Part shown: positions 52,101 through 60,076 of the stretch, in pieces
Layout: each line of letters begins with the position of its first letter
Position numbering within the stretch: the first letter of the stretch is position 1
From: Flavipsychrobacter sp.
GTDB lineage: Bacteria; Bacteroidota; Bacteroidia; Chitinophagales; Chitinophagaceae
Reading direction: 5' to 3'
Assembly: GCA_024508935.1 (NCBI GenBank)
Contig: JANINW010000011.1
Span: forward strand, 321,481 to 385,480
DNA length: 64,000 bases
Made by a program: the position numbers and the translations under genes
Notes under the pieces: generated by a model
Database searches by the model: none
What the model was told of the DNA's origin: nothing
The model's input: the letters and a program-made list of their open reading frames with translations, nothing else

Positions 52101-54074
52101 TAGTGTATTGGTAGTTACATTACTGTAAAGAGAACCGTTGGTAGCATTAGTCCAGCCGGTACCATCATTTACCTGCCACAGGTAGCTAAGCGCAGTGCCT
52201 GTTGCAGCAAGTGTAAACGAGGTATTCATATTCTGGCAAATAGTAGCATTTACCGGCTCAGTACCTATTACCGGTAATGTATTCACCGTAAGTGTAACTG
52301 CTGCACTGGTGTCATTCGGTGTACAAGTACCACTTACTATGCAACGGTACTGGTAAGTATTCATAGAAGCGGTAGCAGCGGCGATATTCAAAGTAGCAGT
52401 AGTAGCATTGCTATAAACACCTGTATTCGAGATGTCAGCCCAGGCGCTACCTGTATTTACCTGCCACTGGTAAGCGGCAGCTGTACCTGTTGCTGTAATG
52501 GCAAAAGAGGTATTAGCACCTTCACAGATAGTTGAAGCTACAGGGTCTGTAACTACTACAGGCAGTGTATTTACCGTAAGTGTTACAACTGCACTTGTAT
52601 CATTAGGAGCGCAAGTGCCGCCTACTATACAACGGTATTGATAGGTATTGATGCTAAAAGGAGCAGCAGTAATATTCAAAGTATTGGTAGTAGCATTGCT
52701 GTACAAAGAACCGTTAGTAACATTGGTCCAGCCTGTACCATCGTTTACCTGCCAGATGTATGTAAGCGCAGTACCCGTAGCAGTTAGTATCAGCGATGTA
52801 TTTGAACCTTCACAAACAGAGGTGTTTACAGGTTCTGTACCTACAACCGGTGCAGTATTAACTGTTAATGCTACAACATTGCTTGTATCATTAGGGGTAC
52901 ATGTGCCACTCACTACACAACGATATTGGTAAGCATTCATAGAAGCTGTAGCAGCAGTGATATTCAAGGTAGCAGTAGTAGCATTGCTATAAACACCTGC
53001 GTTCGTAATATCAACCCATGCGCTACCGGTGTTCACCTGCCATTGGTATGCTGCTGCAGTACCTGTTGCAACCACTGCAAATGAAGTGTTCAAACCTTCG
53101 CAAATAGTAGAAGCTACAGGTTCTGTGCCTATTACAGGTAATGTATTAACTGTAAGGGCTACTGCATTGCTGGTATCATTAGGTGCACAAGTGCCGCCTA
53201 CTACGCAGCGATATTGATAGGTGTTCATTCCTGCAGTTGCGGCAGTGATGTTCAGTGTATTGGTAGTGGTATTGCTGTAAACACCTGTATTGGTTAGATC
53301 GCTCCAGCCTGAACCACTGTTCACCTGCCATTGGTAGGTGAGGGCAGTGCCGGTAGCCGCCAGCGTAAAAGAAGTATTGCTGCCTGCGCAAACAGCAGCA
53401 GCAACAGGTTCTGTGCCAATAGCAGGCAAACTGTTTACTGTAAGTATTACCGCATTACTTGTATCATTAGGAGGGCATGTGCCGCTCACCACGCAGCGAT
53501 ATTGATAAGTATTCATGTTTGCTGTGGCAGCGGTGATATCTAATGTGCTGGTAGTAGCGTTGCTGTAAACACCACCGTTGGCGACATTCGCCCACGCGCT
53601 ACCTGTATTTACCTGCCATTGATAATTCAGTCCGGTACCGGTTGCCGCCACTGTAAATGAAGTGTTAGATCCGGCACATATGGTGCTGGCAACAGGGTCA
53701 GTACCAATTGCAGGCAAGCCATTAACTGTAAGCGTTACGGTATCGCTCGTATCTGCATAAGAGCTGCTGGCCATCAAACAGCGGTAGGTATAGCCATTCA
53801 GCGTAGTGGTACCACCGGTGATGTTCAAAATAGCCGTAGTGGCATTGCTGTACACGCCAGTGTTAGTAACATCCACAAAACCGGTACCAGGGTTTACCTG
53901 CCATTGATAGGTAATGGAAGGGCCGGTTGCTGTAATAGCAAAGAAAGTATTATTGCCGCTGCAAATAGTGCTGTTTACAGGTTGAGCAATAACATTGATC
54001 TGTGCATGTGCTGTATTAAGCACAAACATCAGCAGCGTCACAAGCGCCGTTGAGAGTAGATAGGTTTTTTTCAT
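49110..54074 (-). CDS. Giant T9SS-secreted surface protein with about 16 Ig-like repeats
   Basis: A 1654-residue secreted protein. Signal peptide MKKTYLLSTALVTLLMFVLN with cleavage after AHA; then about 16 Ig-like repeats of about 96 residues, each with a Cys near the start (TICAGSNTSF-like), the central YQWQVN-like strand, a NATTxTLNITAA stretch and a closing YQYRCxVSGTCxPNDTS; finally a type-A T9SS C-terminal domain (~93 residues: VYPNPVSG, VDQFGRIIKSG, PGVYTLQV). The two Cys of each repeat probably form the Ig disulphide. Role: adhesin or surface stalk, by inference. An upstream in-frame ATG at 54152 adds a 26-residue leader without signal character, so 54074 is preferred. No catalytic domain. 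Confidence 0.85.
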   Translation of the reverse strand: MKKTYLLSTALVTLLMFVLNTAHAQINVIAQPVNSTICSGNNTFFAITATGPSITYQWQVNPGTGFVDVTNTGVYSNATTAILNITGGTTTLNGYTYRCLMASSSYADTSDTVTLTVNGLPAIGTDPVASTICAGSNTSFTVAATGTGLNYQWQVNTGSAWANVANGGVYSNATTSTLDITAATANMNTYQYRCVVSGTCPPNDTSNAVILTVNSLPAIGTEPVAAAVCAGSNTSFTLAATGTALTYQWQVNSGSGWSDLTNTGVYSNTTTNTLNITAATAGMNTYQYRCVVGGTCAPNDTSNAVALTVNTLPVIGTEPVASTICEGLNTSFAVVATGTAAAYQWQVNTGSAWVDITNAGVYSNATTATLNITAATASMNAYQYRCVVSGTCTPNDTSNVVALTVNTAPVVGTEPVNTSVCEGSNTSLILTATGTALTYIWQVNDGTGWTNVTNGSLYSNATTNTLNITAAPFSINTYQYRCIVGGTCAPNDTSAVVTLTVNTLPVVVTDPVASTICEGANTSFAITATGTAAAYQWQVNTGSAWADISNTGVYSNATTATLNIAAATASMNTYQYRCIVSGTCTPNDTSAAVTLTVNTLPVIGTEPVNATICQNMNTSFTLAATGTALSYLWQVNDGTGWTNATNGSLYSNVTTNTLNITAATVGMNTYQYRCIVSGTCSPNDTSAVVTLTVNMLPKINTDPVSSTICAGNNTSFSVVAVGTSIAYQWQVNDGTGWTNVANAGVYTNATTNTLDITAATASMNMYQYRCIVSGTCSPNDTSDVVTLRVNTPSVVTTEPVNTAACLGSNTSFTLASTGTATSFIWQVNTGSGWTTLTNGSTYSNVTTNTLNITSVALAMNGYQYRCLLLGVCTPDDTSAVVTLTINTLPNITADPVASTICAGNNTSFAITATGTAAAYQWQVNTGSSWTDITNTGVYTNATTNTLNITAATAGMNSYQYRCIVSGTCAPNDTSAAVALTVNTPAVIGTEPSNRTICDADNTTFAVAATGSGLAYQWQVNDGSGWADISNTGVYTTATTNTLTITGATVGMTTYQYRCIVSGTCANDTSAEVTLVVNTPAAVTSQAVAQTICAGDNTSFNIAASGTGLTYRWQVNTGSGWSNVSNGGVYSNATTTTLNITAATASMNTYQYRCRISNGCGNLNSTPVTLTVNTPPVITTEPVNTTICEGSNTSLSVVTTGSPITYKWQMDDGTGWIDLANDAIHNNVATATLAITGATASMTNHQYRCVVNGACSPSDTSNAVILTVNTLPNIVTQPATNIIICEGSNASLNTVATGTGISYQWQVNSGAGFNNITDNSTYSGSGTNTLNISAASYTLNNYQYRCVVRGACSPDAMTAIVDMHVNKNTAILSQILADTICEGVNTQLPILAEGTSLTYQWQVNAGSGFTNVTNTGIYSGANTNTLSLTAPMGNVNGYIFKCIVNGTCGSQQVTTDIPLTIEYFPTITQQPVDDSVDAGDNVTFSVTATGTHISYQWQVDEKTGTFVDLFDNAVYSGTKTNKLTITNAFQSKNGFTYRCIVAGKCTIPDTSNVALLKVGSPVSVHNVNSTTAGITVYPNPVSGSELMVKMQNAGTGKFNAHIVDQFGRIIKSGALEFTQGNVARIDVSALVPGVYTLQVSNDKGEQLDITRFTKQ
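49400..53981 (-). repeat. Tandem array of about 16 units of about 288 bp encoding Ig-like domains
   Basis: Periodic coding repeats of about 96 codons across the whole body of the surface protein. Alternate units resemble each other more closely than neighbours in places (AAYQWQVNTGSAW units against LTYxWQVNDGTGW units), suggesting higher-order two-unit duplication. Confidence 0.85.
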
Positions 54075-54477
54075 AAGCTTTTTTGAAGGAAGAATGGGAA
54101 GGCTTTTGTCGATCGGATAAGGGTTTTTTCGGTACAGATCAGGTTTTTTCATCTCTATATTGTTTGGGTTTAAAAATTTCGGCGCGAAAATAGGGCTATA
54201 ATTATTAATTAAAATTTTTATTTCTGGTAAAATCGACTTTTTAATGTATGTTTAATATTAAATTAATAAACGTATTGTTGGTATTTATATTTTGAATGTT
54301 AATCTATGAAGACGTACGCTTTTTTACTTTCGTTGGGATTTTTTTAGATTCTTTATGATTTAATAACATTGCATTTTTTGTAACATTCATTCTTATCATA
54401 TTACATAGCTGTCATTTTTTTAATAATAAAAAGGCCCCGCATTGCGGGGCCTTTTTATTATTAGCTTTTGATTAATT
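54075..54477. other. Long AT-rich gap between two surface protein genes
   Basis: 403 bases without a gene. It holds the 5' leader of the Ig-repeat gene, a near -7 on the minus strand (TATTTTCG, about 54189-54196), and at the far end the terminator of the next gene. The middle (about 54200-54430) is very AT-rich with many T runs and nothing I can name. Confidence 0.5.
54428..54456 (-). terminator. Terminator of the Ig/Fn3 adhesin gene
   Basis: AAAAAGGCCCCGC / GCGGGGCCTTTTT, 13-bp stem with a 3-base loop. Confidence 0.9.
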
Positions 54478-57400
54478 CTATTCCTTTGTAAAGCGGATAG
54501 ATTGATTTAGTGTTGATGCATTATTATTAACCTGTAGTATATATACACCCGGAACAAGATTTGAAACATCTATATCCTTTGTGTTCATATTTGATAATTC
54601 TACAGGCTCTGACCTAATGATACGGCCGAACTGGTCTACTATTTTTATATGCAGATCTTTCGTAACAGATGCTTCAATTTTCAATGTCAGTGTATTGCCC
54701 GATACCGGGTTAGGGTATACAGATACTGAAGCATTATTCTTAGCTATATTATTAATACTTAATGGCGGACCAACTTTTAAATTGATAACAACGCTTGTAT
54801 CTGCTTCACATTCACCACCAACTATACAACGGTACTGATTACCGTTTTTAGATTGGTAAGTATTGCTGATATGCAGTGAATTTGTTTTGGTGCCTGTATA
54901 AACAAAGTTATCGTACAGGTCCCTGAACCCAACTGAAGTATCTTCGTTTACCTGCCATTGGTATCGTACATGAGAGCCAGTTGCGGCTACAGTGAAGGTT
55001 ACATCCTCTCCTGCATTAACAGAGTCGGTAGCCGGTGGTTGGTTGGTAATAGTAGGGAATGACCACACCGTCATACGGGTACCAAGACTTGTTTGCGGTG
55101 TGCCGCAAACGCCGGTAGCAATACACCTGTAAACGTATCCGTCAACTGCAGTAGTAGGAGCCTTTAGTTTTAATGTATTGGTAGTAACACCGGAATAAAT
55201 GCCCGTATTAGCAAGGTTAACGAAACCGCCGCCGTTATCAACCTGCCATTGGTAGTTCAAACCTGAACCCGCAATATTCAATGGTATCTGTGTGTCAATA
55301 CCTTCACAGGTGGTATCATACAATACATCCGTAACAATTTTTGTAATTGTATTTACAGTTAAGTTGCTGGTAGTGCTGGTAACAGATGGTGCGCATGTAC
55401 CGCTTACTATACAGCGGTACTGGTAGCCATTTGCAGTTGGTGTAGCATTAATAACTGTAAGCTGCGAAGTAGTTGCACCGCTATAAGCAGGGCCATTGGT
55501 AATATTATTAAAACCCGAACCGGTATTTACCTGCCACTGGTACGTAAGCCCCGAGCCATTAGCGTTAACCGAAAAAACTGCATTTGAATTTTCACATACA
55601 GACAAATTATTTGTCTGGCTGGCTATAGATGGCAGACGGTTAACAGTTAATGTAACTGAATTGGTATTGGTAGAACCCGGGCAAGCACCACCACCAACTG
55701 CGCAACGGTAAATATATCCATTCATAGCAGCTGTAGCACCTGTTATATTTAAGGTAGCAGTACCTGCACCGCTATAAGTACTGTTGTTGGTTACATTATT
55801 GAAACCGGAACCGGTATTCACCTGCCATTGATAAGTATAAGTACCACTGCTGGTAACATTCACGGCAAATGATGCATTGCTGTTTTCGCAGGTTGTGGTA
55901 TTAGATGGCTGGTTGAATGTTGGCGGAGGATTTACAGAAGCTGTAACTGCTACTCGCTGACTTTCTGCAGTACCGACAATTTCACTAACATAGAAAGTTG
56001 TATTCGAACTGATAGAATAAGAACTGAGTGTTGAACCGCTTTGTCCGGCTATAGGTGTACCACCCGTTGCAACAGTATACCACCTGAATACAGGGGTAGT
56101 AACACCACTGGTGGACGTTACAGAACAGGTTGGGGTACCGGCACTGCACTGTAATGAATTGGTGCCGGTGGGCTTCTTAACTTCTATTAATATATCATCC
56201 AGGCCCTGGTCGCAAATACCGCCGCCGTAGTTGGAATTTGATAAGAAACGAAGTTTTACCGTTTGGCCGGCATATGCTGCGAGGTCAATGGTATTTGCCG
56301 TCCATGCAGAAGTGCTTGCACTGGCAATCGTAGAATTGCCACTATGGTGTGAATACAGGTCTGTCCATGTACTGCCATTATTGGTACTTACCTGTACGAT
56401 CAGCGGATATGGGGAGGTACTTGTATAACCTCCTGATCCAAGAAAATAATTATAAGACAAATTGGTACGGCAAGGCAGGGTAACGGTTGGTAAATTCAGA
56501 TAATATGGATTGTAAGTAGTAGAAGCCAGGTATACGTACAAGTAAGCAAAATAGGTACCTGTAGCAGCCGCAGCAGCACCATGCGTTCCATCTGCCGTTG
56601 TTGGGCCCCAGTGGTAACTAGCGCCGGAACTGCCTTCTGTTGCAGACCAGCCTACAGGCATTGTTGCTGTTGTAAATGTTTCATAAAAAGGAAGGCCTGT
56701 AGCTGTAGTAAAAGTGCTGGACGGAGAAAATGCACCGCATGATGCTCCAATAGCGGCTACCTGGTATTCGTAGTCAGTAAGAGATGCGAGGCTCGTAACA
56801 GCTAAAGAAGTAGTGCTGTTGCCGGTTACAGAGGTAGGGGTTGCCCATGTGGTAACAGATGTCGCATCTGATGTTTTCTTATACCGTACCTGGTACCCTG
56901 TAGCACCGGTAAAAGCATTCCAGTTAAGTGTTGCGCCGATTGCTGTAACATTCGACGCTGTTGTAGCTGCAGCACCGGTACAAGAAGTCGTTAAGTTTAT
57001 ATTATCTACACAGGCCGGCGGGGCAGAGCCACCTGAACCATCGTTCTGCCAGGTAAATATCAGGCGCATGGTAGAGTTTGAACTTGTATTCCCTGCCTGT
57101 GCTGCAGTTATAGCCACATTTGCCTGGGAATAGGTAGAACCTGATGTGCTGGTAAATGTAGGCTGCGTCCATAATAATGTTGCACCTGTAAGTGAGGTAG
57201 AGTTGGATGAAGGGGTACCGGCCACAGGCGTTACCGATGTAGGAGCGATGTACACCAGTAAACGATCCCAGCCGCTTTCACCGTAACTCTTCCATTGAAA
57301 ATTGAAAGTAATAGTAGTTTCTCCTGAAGGGAAAGTTACATCACGATACATATGGCTGGTACGACTGGTGGATGTATTGTAGGTCCATGAACCCGAGGCA

Positions 57401-57669
57401 CCTGCACTTGCAATGTATGCAGCATTGGTTCCGGCAAAAGCTGTAGGAGCGCTGCCCACTGCCCAGTTATGGTCATTGGTGCCGGTGGAGGTTTGTGCAA
57501 ACGACCAGCCGGTAGTACCACTTTCAAAACCACCGTTATTCACCGTAGGGGATAATAAAACTGTTTGTGCATGACCGGCTGATGGAAGTAAAGCCAGGAA
57601 TAGGCCAATAGAAACATTGGCTGCCTTTCGCCAAAAAGGGGTTATGGGACTTTTGTAAATGAACGACAT
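54478..57669 (-). CDS. T9SS-secreted adhesin with MAM-like, fibronectin type III and Ig-like domains
   Basis: A 1063-residue secreted protein. After the signal peptide (ending SAGHA-Q near 35) come a MAM/jelly-roll-like region (~40-230, NNGGFESGTTGWSF), a fibronectin type III-like domain (~235-325, ATTASNVTAIGATLNW with YQVRYKK), a second cleaved-adhesin-like region (~330-500, FYETFTTATMPVGWS and ILIEVKK), an Ig-like CHU_C-type segment (~510-585), and four Ig-like repeats (~590-960) like those of the neighbour. It ends in a T9SS C-terminal domain (SVYPNPVSG, VDQFGRIIRS, PGVYILQV). Probably surface attachment to a polymer or host, by inference. Confidence 0.85.
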   Translation of the reverse strand: MSFIYKSPITPFWRKAANVSIGLFLALLPSAGHAQTVLLSPTVNNGGFESGTTGWSFAQTSTGTNDHNWAVGSAPTAFAGTNAAYIASAGASGSWTYNTSTSRTSHMYRDVTFPSGETTITFNFQWKSYGESGWDRLLVYIAPTSVTPVAGTPSSNSTSLTGATLLWTQPTFTSTSGSTYSQANVAITAAQAGNTSSNSTMRLIFTWQNDGSGGSAPPACVDNINLTTSCTGAAATTASNVTAIGATLNWNAFTGATGYQVRYKKTSDATSVTTWATPTSVTGNSTTSLAVTSLASLTDYEYQVAAIGASCGAFSPSSTFTTATGLPFYETFTTATMPVGWSATEGSSGASYHWGPTTADGTHGAAAAATGTYFAYLYVYLASTTYNPYYLNLPTVTLPCRTNLSYNYFLGSGGYTSTSPYPLIVQVSTNNGSTWTDLYSHHSGNSTIASASTSAWTANTIDLAAYAGQTVKLRFLSNSNYGGGICDQGLDDILIEVKKPTGTNSLQCSAGTPTCSVTSTSGVTTPVFRWYTVATGGTPIAGQSGSTLSSYSISSNTTFYVSEIVGTAESQRVAVTASVNPPPTFNQPSNTTTCENSNASFAVNVTSSGTYTYQWQVNTGSGFNNVTNNSTYSGAGTATLNITGATAAMNGYIYRCAVGGGACPGSTNTNSVTLTVNRLPSIASQTNNLSVCENSNAVFSVNANGSGLTYQWQVNTGSGFNNITNGPAYSGATTSQLTVINATPTANGYQYRCIVSGTCAPSVTSTTSNLTVNTITKIVTDVLYDTTCEGIDTQIPLNIAGSGLNYQWQVDNGGGFVNLANTGIYSGVTTNTLKLKAPTTAVDGYVYRCIATGVCGTPQTSLGTRMTVWSFPTITNQPPATDSVNAGEDVTFTVAATGSHVRYQWQVNEDTSVGFRDLYDNFVYTGTKTNSLHISNTYQSKNGNQYRCIVGGECEADTSVVINLKVGPPLSINNIAKNNASVSVYPNPVSGNTLTLKIEASVTKDLHIKIVDQFGRIIRSEPVELSNMNTKDIDVSNLVPGVYILQVNNNASTLNQSIRFTKE

Positions 57670-57868
57670 ATATAAATTGTAATTGGTTTACTCACTAAAA
57701 CTTTCTATCTCAACAAACTAAAATCTTTTGACATTAAGATTCTTAAGTATAGAATCAATTTGTCAATTAACAAGGTAGGAATAAAAACGAGGCAATACTA
57801 AGTTAAGAAATCTTAACCAAATTATAACTTGTATTTAAACATTTTTAAGAATTTAATTGATAGCACGT

Positions 57869-57893
57869 AAACCCCGCTATATAAGCGGGGTTT
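57869..57893 (-). terminator. Terminator of the first GEVED protein gene
   Basis: AAACCCCGC / GCGGGGTTT, 9-bp stem with loop TATATAA. Confidence 0.85.
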
Positions 57894-57913
57894 ATAATAT
57901 ATTTATATATATA

Positions 57914-59851
57914 TTATTGTTTCGTAAACAACGCTGAGCCTATACTGTGATGTTGATTGTCGTATAGTTGCAGTGTATATATACCCTGTGCTAACCTATT
58001 TACATTAACATGCGTTTCGTTTGTGCCGGATAACTGCACATGTTCTAGAACCAATACTCTGCCTAATTGATCTGTAATACGGATGGTAATATCTCCGGTG
58101 CTTGCTTTCTCCATTTTTAATATCATATCATCACCTGTTACCGGGTTAGGGTAAACGGTGATCTTTCCATATGTTTTCAAACCGTTTACAGACAATGGAG
58201 GGCCCACTTTCAAAATAGCTTCATCGCTTGTGTCATATCCTGTCAGGCATTCACCGGATACCAGGCAACGGTAACGGAAATTATTTTTAGATTGATAGGT
58301 ATTGCTGATATGCAATGTATTTGTTTTGGTGCCTGAGTATACATAATTGTCAAACAGGTCTACATATACACCGGTATCGTTCAGTTGCCACTGGTAGCTA
58401 AGGTTCAGACCGGTAGCCTGTATAGAGAAACTGCTGTTCTCACTCGCGTTTACTGAATCGCTCAGTGGTTGTACAGTTATGTCCGGTTTAGGTTTTACTG
58501 TTAGCATCGATGGTGTACTATTAATACCGGCTGCCGGGCAAGCAGATATAGCTACAAAGCAGCGGTATTGGTAGCCGGTCATGGCAGGTGAGCCATTTGC
58601 AATGATCAGTTGATTTGTATTAGCACCATAGTAAGGCGGTATACTTCCTACCGGCACAAAACCTGCACCGGTATTTACCTGCCATTGATAAGTAAGCGAA
58701 CCACCTGTAGTTACCACCATAAAAGAAGCAGTGTCTTCGGCGCAGATTGTATCATCATTGCTTTGAGCCGTGATAGTAGGTGTGGCGCTAACAGTAAGTG
58801 TAGCCGGTGTGCTGGTTACACTGCAAGGACCTGATATGGCCAGGCACCTGAAAAGGTATCCATTTTGTCCTATCGTAGTTCCTGTAATATTCAGTGTTGC
58901 GCTGGTTACATTACTATATGGCGCAGTAGCAGGTACATTTACATATCCGGCACCTGTATTATACTGCCATTGATAAGAAGACGCATTAGAAGCTGTAACA
59001 CTGAATGATGTATTGTTACCGGGACAGGAAATAGCATCTGACGGTTGTGCTGTTATAGAAGGCGATGGATTGGCCACGATATTGACCGCTACACGTGCGC
59101 TGGCACAGGCACCATTTTCTGCAGCCACATAATAAGTGATATTTCCGTTAACTACAGGGGTAGTAAAACTGGTGCCTGTGCCAAGCGATGTACCTCCTGT
59201 ACTGCCGGCATACCATTTAAGTGTACCAGATGCAGCAGATGCAGTAAGCGTTGCTGCCTGGCCAAGGCAACCATTCACCGGAGAGGCGGCGGTTGGGGCG
59301 GGTGGTGTGGTACAGTTTGGCATCACTATAAAATTGTAGTCTTCAACTTCGCCCCAGCTTGAAGAGCCGCAGGATGTACCGTTGCTGCCATAGTTGCAGC
59401 GTACACGCAAGCGTGTAGTGCCCAGGGTAGCGGTAGTAGGGATATTGAATGTGCCGCTTGCAGTAGAACCCGGTGCTATACTACCCGTTGTTGCAAATAC
59501 AGCTTCATTCGCATCCAGGAAATCTCCATCCTGGTTCCAGTCCACCCATATATTGTAGTATTCATAATCGCCGGGCGCATTCGTAATTACAAAACCTACC
59601 GTGCCGCCCTGCACCCCGGTGTGCGACATAGTTGAGTAATAAGTATAGCTGCCTGAACTTGCATTGGTACAGCCGGTCAGCAAATTGGAGATATTGGTGG
59701 TGCCGCCACTGGTCACTACTGAATTACATGCATCACCATACGCTGCGCAACCGGATGAGAAAAAACCACTGGTACAATACTGTGCGCTGACTGATTTAGA
59801 TAATGACAATAAAAGAGCAAATAGCAAAAAAATGTTGATGTTTCTTTTCAT
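57914..59851 (-). CDS. T9SS-secreted GEVED-domain and Ig-like protein
   Basis: A 645-residue secreted protein. Signal peptide ending SKSVSA-Q; a Cys-rich start (QYCTSGFFSSGCAAYGDAC); the GEVED domain marked by WVDWNQDGDFLDANEAVF and WGEVEDYNF near residue 175; an Ig-like CHU_C-type segment with LKWYAGSTGGTSLGTG; three Ig-like repeats; and a T9SS C-terminal domain (TVYPNPVTGDDM, TDQLGRVL, QGIYTLQL). The next gene is a close relative with the same layout. The frame is open to 59926, but the signal peptide fixes 59851. Function unknown; surface localisation follows from the sorting domain. Confidence 0.85.
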   Translation of the reverse strand: MKRNINIFLLFALLLSLSKSVSAQYCTSGFFSSGCAAYGDACNSVVTSGGTTNISNLLTGCTNASSGSYTYYSTMSHTGVQGGTVGFVITNAPGDYEYYNIWVDWNQDGDFLDANEAVFATTGSIAPGSTASGTFNIPTTATLGTTRLRVRCNYGSNGTSCGSSSWGEVEDYNFIVMPNCTTPPAPTAASPVNGCLGQAATLTASAASGTLKWYAGSTGGTSLGTGTSFTTPVVNGNITYYVAAENGACASARVAVNIVANPSPSITAQPSDAISCPGNNTSFSVTASNASSYQWQYNTGAGYVNVPATAPYSNVTSATLNITGTTIGQNGYLFRCLAISGPCSVTSTPATLTVSATPTITAQSNDDTICAEDTASFMVVTTGGSLTYQWQVNTGAGFVPVGSIPPYYGANTNQLIIANGSPAMTGYQYRCFVAISACPAAGINSTPSMLTVKPKPDITVQPLSDSVNASENSSFSIQATGLNLSYQWQLNDTGVYVDLFDNYVYSGTKTNTLHISNTYQSKNNFRYRCLVSGECLTGYDTSDEAILKVGPPLSVNGLKTYGKITVYPNPVTGDDMILKMEKASTGDITIRITDQLGRVLVLEHVQLSGTNETHVNVNRLAQGIYTLQLYDNQHHSIGSALFTKQ

Positions 59852-60027
59852 AACAACGGTATTAATGATGTATAAAAGGTTTTGAAAATACACAGGAGGT
59901 AACAGGTGTATTAATAAAACACACATTCAACGGCTATTTGAAATTAATAAAATGAGGTAGGAATATTAATTATAAATTATAGTTTAATTATATTTTAATT
60001 ATATTTTAATAGGACGATCACTACAAC

Positions 60028-60059
60028 AAAAAAGCACGCCTCGAAAGGCGTGCTTTTTT
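60028..60059 (-). terminator. Terminator of the second GEVED protein gene
   Basis: GCACGCC / GGCGTGC with flanking A6 and T6 (13-bp extended stem), loop TCGAAA. Confidence 0.9.
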
Positions 60060-60076
60060 ATAAATCTATAAATTAT

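Noticed and set aside
49400..53981. Regular repeats of about 288 bp that could suggest a CRISPR or satellite array
   Set aside because: The period is far too long for CRISPR, the repeats are imperfect and they translate as Ig-like domains in one open frame.
54075..54152. 26-residue N-terminal extension of the Ig-repeat protein from the ATG at 54152
   Set aside because: The signal peptide starts at the ATG at 54074; the extension is charged and would block export.
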